Assembly (NCBI RefSeq): GCF_016482825.1
Contig: NZ_JAEMNV010000001.1
Location: forward strand, 372,001 to 436,000
Direction: 5' to 3'
DNA length: 64,000 bases
Source: Antrihabitans stalagmiti
GTDB taxonomy: Bacteria > Actinomycetota > Actinomycetes > Mycobacteriales > Mycobacteriaceae
Numbering within the stretch: the stretch's first letter is position 1; every line of letters begins with the position of its first letter. Of the stretch, positions 1-6,769 are shown piece by piece. Under the pieces are notes generated by a model that worked only from the letters and a program-made list of their open reading frames with translations, had not been told where the DNA came from and did not search any database. Both the position numbers and the translations under genes were made by a program.

Positions 1-1480
1 CGGCGGACGGGTCATCGGCGACAGCGCCGCCTGTCGCGCACGCGACGATATCCGCGACCAGTCCCTTGCACGATCCGCAGCCCTTGCCTGCTCTCGTCTT
101 CGCGACGACGTCGGCGACCGTTGTCGCGCCGGCATGCACACACGCGACGATCTGGCCCTTGTTCACGCCGTTGCAGTTGCACACAGCAGCGTCGTCGGCC
201 AATTCGGCGGCACTCGTTGCCGCGGTGGGTGTTCCGAGATCGAACAGCATGCTGATTCGTTCGGCGGGCAGCGCAACCTTGTTGTCGAATGCCTGCGACA
301 GGAAGCCGACCTTGCTGACGTCTCCCAACAACGTTGCACCGATGAGTCTTCCGTCTCGAACGACGACACTCTTGTAGGTTCCGGTGCTCGGTTCGTAGAA
401 CTGCACGTACTCGTCGTCGTCGCGCTCCGGGCCCTGCACACCCATTGCAGCAACATCGACCCCGGCGACCTTGAGCTTCGTCGTGAGCCGCGAACCATGA
501 TATGCCGCAGCAGGGTTGGTCCCGGTGAGGTGCTCCGCGAGCACGGTCGCCTGCTCCCACAGCGGTGCAACGAGGCCGTAGACCTCACCACGATGTTGGC
601 AGCATTCGCCGACCGCGAAGATCGAGCCCTCGTCCTCGCAGCGCATCTGGTCGTCGACGACGATGCCACGTTCGACGACCAACCCACCGCCGCGGGCGAA
701 TTCGACGTTCGGTCGAATCCCCGCTGTGACGACAACCATGTCGGCGTCGATGCTCGATCCGTCTGCGAAGCCGACACCGGCAACCTGGCCATCGGGCGTT
801 CGAACGACTGCAGTTGTTCGCTTGGACGTGTGTACACCGACGCCGAGAGACTCGATCTTGTTGCGTAGCAATCGGCCACCGCGGGCGTCGAGTTGCTGAT
901 TCATCAGATGGCCGGGGGAGTGCACCACGTCGACTTTCAGCCCTTGGGTGCGCAGCCCGTATGCCGCTTCCAGTCCGAGCAGACCGCCGCCGATCACCAC
1001 AGCGGCGACGTCGTCACCGGCCTGTGCCTGCTGCAACATGCCGTTGGTGTCGGCGATCGTACGGAAGCCGAAAACCCCACGTGCCAAACGTCCGTCGGGT
1101 TCACGGAGTCCGTCCATGTTCGGAAAGAAGGTGTTGCTGCCGGTGGCGACGATCAGCACGTCGTAGTCGACGATCCGGCCGCTTTCGCAGGTGACCTGCT
1201 TGGCGAAGCGGTCTAGTTTTGTCGCACGGTCCCCGACGTGCAGCTTCACACCGTTTTCGCGATACCAGCTCATCGGGTTGAGCATCAGATCTTCGTCGTC
1301 GGTACTCGCTTCGCCGGACAGCACGTGCGAGAGCATGATGCGGTTGTAGTTGCCGTACGGTTCGTCGCCGATCATGGTGATCTCGAACAGATCGCGCCCG
1401 TTTCTGGCGATGATCTCCTCGACGGTCCGCGCACCGGCCATCCCGTTCCCCACGACAAGCAGCCGCGCGGTCGGAGGCAT
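1..1480 (-). CDS. nirB: Assimilatory nitrite reductase [NAD(P)H] large subunit, N-terminal part (3' end beyond left edge)
   Basis: The frame is open from an ATG at 1480 to the window edge, giving 493 codons of a protein that is normally about 830-850 residues. It begins MPPTARLLVVGNGMAGARTV, a GxGxxG FAD-binding fold of the FAD/NAD(P)-dependent oxidoreductase type. Near the left edge it reads GKGCGSCKGLV, the cysteine motif of a BFD-like [2Fe-2S] domain. This order (FAD/NAD domain, then BFD-like domain) is that of NirB; the siroheme/[4Fe-4S] half would lie outside the window. The enzyme reduces nitrite to ammonium in the cytoplasm. The ATG overlaps the stop of the upstream 115-residue gene by one base (TGATG), so the two are translationally coupled. 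Confidence 0.93.
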   Translation of the reverse strand, partial: MPPTARLLVVGNGMAGARTVEEIIARNGRDLFEITMIGDEPYGNYNRIMLSHVLSGEASTDDEDLMLNPMSWYRENGVKLHVGDRATKLDRFAKQVTCESGRIVDYDVLIVATGSNTFFPNMDGLREPDGRLARGVFGFRTIADTNGMLQQAQAGDDVAAVVIGGGLLGLEAAYGLRTQGLKVDVVHSPGHLMNQQLDARGGRLLRNKIESLGVGVHTSKRTTAVVRTPDGQVAGVGFADGSSIDADMVVVTAGIRPNVEFARGGGLVVERGIVVDDQMRCEDEGSIFAVGECCQHRGEVYGLVAPLWEQATVLAEHLTGTNPAAAYHGSRLTTKLKVAGVDVAAMGVQGPERDDDEYVQFYEPSTGTYKSVVVRDGRLIGATLLGDVSKVGFLSQAFDNKVALPAERISMLFDLGTPTAATSAAELADDAAVCNCNGVNKGQIVACVHAGATTVADVVAKTRAGKGCGSCKGLVADIVACATGGAVADDPSA

Positions 1481-1827
1481 CAGATTTCCACCAAACCGAA
1501 GTCGACGACCACGTCGCCTGTGCATCCGGTCGGTGCCGCGACGACAAGTTCCAGCACGGTGTCCGGATCGACGTCCTCCACAACGCGGAGTGGGATGTTC
1601 ACGCCGGACTTGGCGCCGATCGGAAAGACTCGCATCGAACGGCCGTCGCGAAGCAACGTGACGACAACGAGCTCGTCGGAGGAGTTTCCGCCGCGGAAGT
1701 ACAGCGGCTGCGCCGTCACACCGGGCGGAACGGTGTAGGACAGCGTGGGATCGATCGGGTCGGGCTTGTCCAGTCCATTGCCGGTGAAGCCGAAAACGCC
1801 CTGCAGGAACCGCGGAGTACTGGCCAT
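1480..1827 (-). CDS. Small conserved protein coupled to nirB, function unknown
   Basis: A 115-residue soluble protein beginning MASTPRFLQGVFGFTGNG. It has no signal peptide or membrane segment. Its alternating hydrophobic pattern (for example ELVVVTLLRDG and LVVAAPTGC) suggests a small beta-rich fold. Its stop overlaps the nirB start by one base, so it is probably the first gene of the nitrite-assimilation operon. I do not recognise the family. A role as an accessory or regulator of nitrate/nitrite assimilation is inferred only from position. Confidence 0.7.
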   Translation of the reverse strand: MASTPRFLQGVFGFTGNGLDKPDPIDPTLSYTVPPGVTAQPLYFRGGNSSDELVVVTLLRDGRSMRVFPIGAKSGVNIPLRVVEDVDPDTVLELVVAAPTGCTGDVVVDFGLVEI

Positions 1828-1850
1828 GGTGTGAAGCGTCCGATGAACCG

Positions 1851-1877
1851 GTGACGCAGAGGCTGCCGGGACGTTAC
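1851..1877 (-). promoter_or_regulatory. Possible GlnR-type half-sites upstream of the nirB operon
   Basis: Read on the minus strand, GTAAC (1877-1873) and GTCAC (1855-1851) start 22 bp apart, upstream of the ATG at 1827. Actinobacterial GlnR boxes are built of GTnAC/GAAAC elements at 11-bp steps, and nirBD is a classical GlnR target. The intervening GAAAC-type element is poor (GCAGC), so this is weak. Confidence 0.2.
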
Positions 1878-1884
1878 GCCGGGA

Positions 1885-4377
1885 TCAGGAATACCTCTCA
1901 GCGACCGATTTCGCTTTGTCGGCTAGGAGATAGAAGCCGATACCGAACAGCAGTGCCGCGACGACAGCAATCACAGGTTGCGATGCGAAGAGCGGATAGA
2001 TCTGCCAGTGCGTCAGATAGATGTAGAGCGAACTGCTGGCGAGCACGCTTGCGACCGGCGTAGCGAAGCTGGGTATTCGGACCGTCGGCGCCCAGATCAG
2101 CAACAGCAGCCCGGCCACGACGAGCCCTTCGCGAAGCAGGCTGTCGAAATAGCCGTGTATGGACACGACGAGCGCGACCGCGACGACGAGTTGGTGCCAC
2201 CGGGTCCGCGCCTTGGCTGCCGCCCAACCGAGTGCGAAGAACCAGAAGGCGTACCAGCTGTACTTGCCCTCCGAACCCGTTTCGAGCCCGGCAGCGTCGT
2301 AGCGGATGGCCAAGCCGACCGCGAGTAGCGCCAACGCGAAAACGAACGGCTGCCGGCGTTCGAGGCGGTCGATCACCGGTATCGCCAGCAGTGCCGCGAG
2401 TGCGAGCAGGAAGTAGACGAGTACTTCGATGAACCACAGATGGCCCTGCGTCGGGCCGTCGGGTCCAAGAATCTTGTTGAGCAGGAACAGGTTTGTCACC
2501 GTGTAGTCGTCGGAGAAGCTCAACGTCAACGCGATCCACGCCACGGCGGGTATCGCGATGCCGGCCACCGTTGTCAGGAGGTGGCGCAGCCGCTGCGTAC
2601 GGGGCTTGTCCGTGAGGACGAATCTCGCAAAGTTGTACCCGGCGACGCCGAGCAAAATATGCGCGCCGCCCCACAGGTGATATAGCCCGGCGTGCGATCC
2701 GACGACGAGCACGATCGCGACAGCTCGCAGCACGACGCTGGTCTCGACGGACCGCCCGGCAATCCACCGTCTCGGCCCACGAACCCGGAGGTCGCGGATC
2801 GGCGTCGTGTGCCAATCGGGCGGGAGGTGGCCGAGTTTGCGTTCCAACCGCACCGACATCGCGACGTAGGACAGCGAATCCCCGCCGAGTTCGACGAATG
2901 TCGACTGGGGGCCGATGTCGGCGACATCGAGTCGCAGCACCTGCGCGAACAGTTCGCGAAGCTCGCTTCCGGTCCGTGCGGTACTTGTGGCCTCGGCGCG
3001 GCCCAGTGTGCGGATCTCGGGATAGTCCGGCTTGCCGGAAGCGAGGCGCGGCAGTTCGGCGACTCGGCAGGCGCGGACTGCAGCCGCAGGTAGACCCGAC
3101 GCGGCAGCCGCGATCGCACGGACCTTCGCCGGTGCAAGGGCGCCTTCGAAAGCAACGACAAGTTCATCGTCGCCGTCGATACACGAGGCCGTTATTCCTG
3201 CAGTGTCGAGTGCGGCTTCGACGCGAGGCAGATCGATCCGGAGGCCGAAGAGTTTGACGAAGCGTGCTGACCTGCCGAGTATTTCGTACAGGCCGTCAGC
3301 GCCGCGTTTGGCGATATCGCCGGTACGAAGCTCGTCGACCGTTGCTCCGGCGGCGAGATCTGCCGCCGATTCGGCGTAGCCCATCATCACGTTCGGGCCC
3401 GAGTAGACGAGTTCGCCCGCGTCGGGATCGATTTCGTCCCCGCTGCGGTCGATGCGAAAAGACCCACCGGGTATCGCGACACCGATCGCGTTCGGATGCG
3501 ACCGTGCCAGGTGCGGTGGGAGATACGCCATCCGAGCGGTCGCTTCCGTTGCGCCGTACATGACGAACAGATCCCAGCCGTCGCGTTCGCCGAGTGCGGC
3601 GTACCGTGCGACCCGGTCGGGAGCGAGCCGACCGCCTGCCTGGGTGAGGTAGCGCAGATGCGGCAGGTGCATGTGCTCGAATCCGATTTTGTCGAGCAGA
3701 TCGAACGTATAGGGGACGCCGGCAAACGTTGTTGCCCGATGCCGACCGAAAAGGTCCCAGAACTCGGCATCGACGACAGACGCGTCCGTCAGCACGATTC
3801 CGGCACCCCGAAGCAGGTGACTGTGCAGGACCGACAAGCCGTAGCAATAGTTCATCGGAAGGCTGGTCATCGCTCGGTCGGTGTGACGGATGTCGAGGTA
3901 GGTTGCAATCGATTCGGCGTTCGATCGCAGGTTCGCACGTGAGAGGCGAACCAGCTTCGGCGAACCAGTCGAACCCGACGTGCTGAGCAGCAGTGCCAGA
4001 TCGGGATGCAGCGTGTGCCTGGACACCGACCGTCGTTCGTCGAAATGCCAACTGCCGCTGCGCTGTTCGATCACGATGTCGGGATCGTAGGTATCGACGA
4101 GGGACGTCGTGTCGTACTGCGGATCGCCCGGCACGAGTAACACCGGCTGACGGGCGGCGAGCGCTCCGAGGTATGCGACGACCGCCTCGACGTCGTTGCG
4201 ACCCGCGATCAGCACCAACCGCCGTTCGGTCCCGAAGCGTGCGGCGGCATCGTGCACGAGCGCGGCGAGGCGGCGGTAGGACACCTCGTCGGTGCCCGAC
4301 ACGATTGCTGTGCGCTCACCATGGCGCGCCAGCTCGTCGACGAGTCGCGTCGTCGCACGTTCGGTTGATGGCGCCAC
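1885..4377 (-). CDS. Adenylation - carrier protein - membrane acyltransferase fusion (NRPS-like)
   Basis: An 830-residue fusion. Residues ~1-460 are an AMP-forming ligase/adenylation domain with the core motif STSGSTGSPKLV (~130), MYGATEAT and a TGD motif. Residues ~465-530 are a phosphopantetheine carrier domain with FVELGGDSL, Ser ~500 being the attachment site. Residues ~545-830 form about ten hydrophobic segments of an acyltransferase-3 type membrane domain. It should activate an acid, load it on the carrier and transfer the acyl group to an acceptor at the membrane; substrate and product are unknown. The frame is open to GTG 4413. I chose GTG 4377 because TATGAT lies 6 nt upstream (leaderless pattern). 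It lies directly downstream of an MFS exporter gene, suggesting synthesis plus export of a small molecule. Confidence 0.8.
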   Translation of the reverse strand: MAPSTERATTRLVDELARHGERTAIVSGTDEVSYRRLAALVHDAAARFGTERRLVLIAGRNDVEAVVAYLGALAARQPVLLVPGDPQYDTTSLVDTYDPDIVIEQRSGSWHFDERRSVSRHTLHPDLALLLSTSGSTGSPKLVRLSRANLRSNAESIATYLDIRHTDRAMTSLPMNYCYGLSVLHSHLLRGAGIVLTDASVVDAEFWDLFGRHRATTFAGVPYTFDLLDKIGFEHMHLPHLRYLTQAGGRLAPDRVARYAALGERDGWDLFVMYGATEATARMAYLPPHLARSHPNAIGVAIPGGSFRIDRSGDEIDPDAGELVYSGPNVMMGYAESAADLAAGATVDELRTGDIAKRGADGLYEILGRSARFVKLFGLRIDLPRVEAALDTAGITASCIDGDDELVVAFEGALAPAKVRAIAAAASGLPAAAVRACRVAELPRLASGKPDYPEIRTLGRAEATSTARTGSELRELFAQVLRLDVADIGPQSTFVELGGDSLSYVAMSVRLERKLGHLPPDWHTTPIRDLRVRGPRRWIAGRSVETSVVLRAVAIVLVVGSHAGLYHLWGGAHILLGVAGYNFARFVLTDKPRTQRLRHLLTTVAGIAIPAVAWIALTLSFSDDYTVTNLFLLNKILGPDGPTQGHLWFIEVLVYFLLALAALLAIPVIDRLERRQPFVFALALLAVGLAIRYDAAGLETGSEGKYSWYAFWFFALGWAAAKARTRWHQLVVAVALVVSIHGYFDSLLREGLVVAGLLLLIWAPTVRIPSFATPVASVLASSSLYIYLTHWQIYPLFASQPVIAVVAALLFGIGFYLLADKAKSVAERYS

Positions 4378-4383
4378 CACCGG

Positions 4384-4389
4384 ATCATA
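4384..4389 (-). promoter_or_regulatory. -10 element TATGAT of the adenylation-acyltransferase gene
   Basis: TATGAT ends 6 nt before GTG 4377 with no Shine-Dalgarno sequence, the spacing of leaderless actinobacterial promoters. It directly abuts an iron-box-like palindrome. Confidence 0.45.
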
Positions 4390-4408
4390 GTTGGCAAGGC
4401 TTACCTCG
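4390..4408. promoter_or_regulatory. Iron-box (IdeR/DtxR)-like operator
   Basis: The 19-mer GTTGGCAAGGCTTACCTCG matches the IdeR/DtxR consensus TWAGGTWAGSCTWACCTWA at 14 of 19 positions by eye. The right half, CTTACCTCG, is the better one. It sits immediately upstream of the TATGAT -10 element of the adenylation-acyltransferase gene, where a repressor would block RNA polymerase. Iron regulation is inferred. Confidence 0.35.
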
Positions 4409-4422
4409 CACACCGAGCGATG

Positions 4423-5550
4423 TCAGACCGGTTCGGTCTCGGCCCGCGGACGCGGCATCAGCACCGGTGCCACCAGTGCGAGCAGCACCGCGGGAATCAC
4501 GAACGCAGTGGTCGGGTGCACACCGTAGAGCGGTGTGAGCAGCACCGGCGCGAGCGCCTGCCCCGAGAAGCGCAACGACTGCACAACCGAGAGCGCGCCG
4601 CCCTGATTCGGTCCGCGCAGGCCGAGTACCGCTGCATTGACGCCGACGAGGATGCCCTGACCCGCAACGCCTGCGGCGGCCCAAGCGGCAGCGGCGACGA
4701 CGAGCAGTCCGGCGGTCCCCGCGAGCGTGACGAGAACGGCACCGCAGGTGGCGCCGATCAGTACCGACCGGCGCGCACCGATCCTGTCGATCGCATTTCC
4801 GACGGGCCGGGCGGCGATCATTCCTGCGATTCCGAAGCCGGTGAGCAGCAGGCCACGCTGCGTGGGGCCGAGGCCGAACGCATCCTCGGCGCGGAAGGCG
4901 ACCAGAAAGTTCAGACCGCCGAGTGCGCCCCATCCGAGGAACGCGACCAGTCCGATGCGTACGACATCCGGCCGTAAAGCTTGGCGCAGCTTCACTTCGC
5001 GTCCCGACACCTGTGCGCCGGTGGGCAATCCGACGATTCCCAATATCGCTGCGACCACAGCAACGGCGACGAACGCGAGCCGCCAATTCACCTCTGCCGC
5101 AAGCCCGCCCACCAGCGGCGCCGTCGTCTGGCCTGCTGCCTGCAGTGCCGAGAACGTGCCGAGCGCACGACCGAGCCGCGCCTTGGGAGTTATCGACGCA
5201 AGCGAGGCCAACAGCAGGGGAGTGGTGAAGGCATTCGCGCACCCCTGAATTGCTCTCGGTACCAACAGAAACGACAGACTCGGTGCGACGACGCAGGCCA
5301 GCGACGCGACGACGTACACGGCGTAAGCGATTCGGACAGTGCGGAATTGACCCCAGCGTGCACCGAGTGTGCCGGAGACCAACATCAAGATTGCGAAGGG
5401 GAACAGGTACGCCGCGAGCGTCGATGCTGCTGCGGGAGAGCTGACGCCGAGGTCGTTGCCCATCTCCGGGAGCATTGCCGTGACGACTCCGCCACCGAAC
5501 GGTCCGAGAAACCCACCCGCGTAGAGGGCGAGCGTGCGGAGGCGACTCAC
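4423..5550 (-). CDS. MFS family transporter (putative drug or metabolite exporter)
   Basis: A 375-residue polytopic membrane protein beginning VSRLRTLALYAGGF, with about 12 hydrophobic segments and the loop GARWGQFRTVR after TM2, in the position of the MFS motif A loop (GxxxDRxGRR-like). A second copy, DRIGARRSV, lies in the C-terminal half. GTG 5550 is chosen because the membrane part begins there and GGGTGAGG lies upstream; the frame is open further, but that extension lies over the upstream PAC2 gene. Its stop is 45 bp before the chosen start of the adenylation-carrier-acyltransferase gene (9 bp before GTG 4413). Export of that enzyme's product is the obvious hypothesis, but the substrate is not visible from sequence. 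Confidence 0.85.
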   Translation of the reverse strand: MSRLRTLALYAGGFLGPFGGGVVTAMLPEMGNDLGVSSPAAASTLAAYLFPFAILMLVSGTLGARWGQFRTVRIAYAVYVVASLACVVAPSLSFLLVPRAIQGCANAFTTPLLLASLASITPKARLGRALGTFSALQAAGQTTAPLVGGLAAEVNWRLAFVAVAVVAAILGIVGLPTGAQVSGREVKLRQALRPDVVRIGLVAFLGWGALGGLNFLVAFRAEDAFGLGPTQRGLLLTGFGIAGMIAARPVGNAIDRIGARRSVLIGATCGAVLVTLAGTAGLLVVAAAAWAAAGVAGQGILVGVNAAVLGLRGPNQGGALSVVQSLRFSGQALAPVLLTPLYGVHPTTAFVIPAVLLALVAPVLMPRPRAETEPV

Positions 5551-5570
5551 GCTGTGGTCCTCACCCGTGG

Positions 5571-6464
5571 TTACAGTCCGAAGCTGCCAGGCCCGCGCCG
5601 GCGAAGGTACTTTTCGAATTCGGCTGCGAGCGCATCGCCGTCGATCTTGGAGATGGCGTCGGAGATGTCGATCTCGGCGTCGCCACGTTCTTCCAGCGAG
5701 CGGACGTACTCGGCGATTTCTTCGTCCTCGGCCGTCATCTCCGTGACCGCCTCTTCCCAATCCTCGGCCTGGGTCGGTAGTTCACCGAGCGGAACCTCGA
5801 CGTCGAGCACGTCCTCGACCCGCTGCAGCAAGGCGATCGTCGCCTTCGGGTTGGGCGGCTGCGACACGTAATGCGGAACGGCCGCCCAGAACGACACCGC
5901 GGGAACACCCGCCTTGACGCAGTGGTCCTGCAGCACGCCGGTGATGCCGGTCGGGCCCTCGTACCTGGTCTGTTCGAGTTTGAACTGCTCGGCGGCCTCT
6001 TTGCTGTAGGCCGAACCGGTGACCGGAACCGGGCGGGTGTGCGGGGTATCGGCGAGCAGTGCGCCGAGGATCACGACGGTGCTGACGCCGAGTTGCTCGA
6101 CGAATTCGAGCAGATCGTCGCAGAAACTGCGCCAGCGCATGTTGGGCTCGATACCGCGAAGCAGCACAACATCGCGTTCGCTACCGGGAGGCGAACACAC
6201 CGACAGCATGGTCGACGGCCACTGGATCTCCCGGGTGACGCCGTCGATCTGCTTCACCGTCGGTCGATTTACCTGGTAGTCGTAATAATCCTCGGAATCG
6301 AGCTCTGCCAGCGGCTCGGCATCCCAGATCAGTTCGAGATGCTCGACTGCACCGCTTGCCGCATCACCGGCGTCGTTCCAGCCTTCGAACGCCGCGACGA
6401 GGATCGGATCGCGCAGCGTAGGCAGATCGAGGTCGGCTACGACCGGGAACTCTTCGGAACTCAC
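5571..6464 (-). CDS. PAC2 family protein (Rv2125-like)
   Basis: A 297-residue soluble protein with the PAC2 (proteasome assembly chaperone 2-like) fold: an early PILVAAFEGWNDAG, central VVLLRGIEPNMRW and VVILGALLADTPHTRPV, and an acidic C-terminal helix. It matches the M. tuberculosis Rv2125 family, also found next to metH. Structural similarity to a eukaryotic proteasome chaperone is family knowledge; a role with the bacterial proteasome is not shown. Two GTG codons compete. GTG 6464 is preferred because TAGGCT lies exactly 6 nt upstream; GTG 6470 would add two residues. Confidence 0.88.
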   Translation of the reverse strand: MSSEEFPVVADLDLPTLRDPILVAAFEGWNDAGDAASGAVEHLELIWDAEPLAELDSEDYYDYQVNRPTVKQIDGVTREIQWPSTMLSVCSPPGSERDVVLLRGIEPNMRWRSFCDDLLEFVEQLGVSTVVILGALLADTPHTRPVPVTGSAYSKEAAEQFKLEQTRYEGPTGITGVLQDHCVKAGVPAVSFWAAVPHYVSQPPNPKATIALLQRVEDVLDVEVPLGELPTQAEDWEEAVTEMTAEDEEIAEYVRSLEERGDAEIDISDAISKIDGDALAAEFEKYLRRRGPGSFGL

Positions 6465-6470
6465 CGACAC

Positions 6471-6476
6471 AGCCTA
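6471..6476 (-). promoter_or_regulatory. -10 element TAGGCT of the PAC2 gene (leaderless pattern)
   Basis: TAGGCT read on the minus strand, 6 nt before GTG 6464, with no ribosome-binding site between. Confidence 0.5.
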
Positions 6477-6550
6477 CGACCAGGGCGGGTCCGCCTCTTC
6501 ACATAGCGCCGTTTGACAACGAAAGCCATCCCCTGCCAGCCTTGACGTTG

Positions 6551-6660
6551 GTCATGAGTACCAGCGCACAGCCCCGGCTCGCTGGTCGGCAACCCTCCGC
6601 CACGGTGGGGTGCTCCGGGTGACGACCAGGCCGCACGTCCGATTCGGGTGCGGCAAGCGT
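6551..6660 (+). ncRNA. SAM-IV riboswitch upstream of metH
   Basis: The segment carries the conserved pieces of the SAM-IV class in order: GTCATGAGTACCAGCG, the loop GCCCCGGCTCGCTGG, the SAM-core sequence CGGCAACCCTCC, GGTGGGGTGCTCCGGGTGA, CGACCAGG, and a final pseudoknot region with GGTGCGGCAAGCG. The class is typical of actinobacteria and binds S-adenosylmethionine. A TTGACA at 6513-6518 could be the -35 of its promoter. The last hairpin (GCCGCAC...GTGCGGC, about 6630-6653) ends about 115 nt before the metH ATG. No T-run terminator is visible, so the mode of control is open. Confidence 0.9.
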
Positions 6661-6769
6661 GGATAGACGAGGGGATGTGCCGATGGTTGCCGCTGCACCG
6701 CGTAGTTCTGGCCGTGAGCCGGATACGTCTGAAGATCACACTGTTGAGGCCCCCACTATTCTGGAGCGC

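Noticed and set aside
5551-5760. N-terminal extension of the MFS gene into the PAC2 gene
   Set aside because: The extension is Arg-rich and hydrophilic and overlaps PAC2; the membrane protein begins at GTG 5550.
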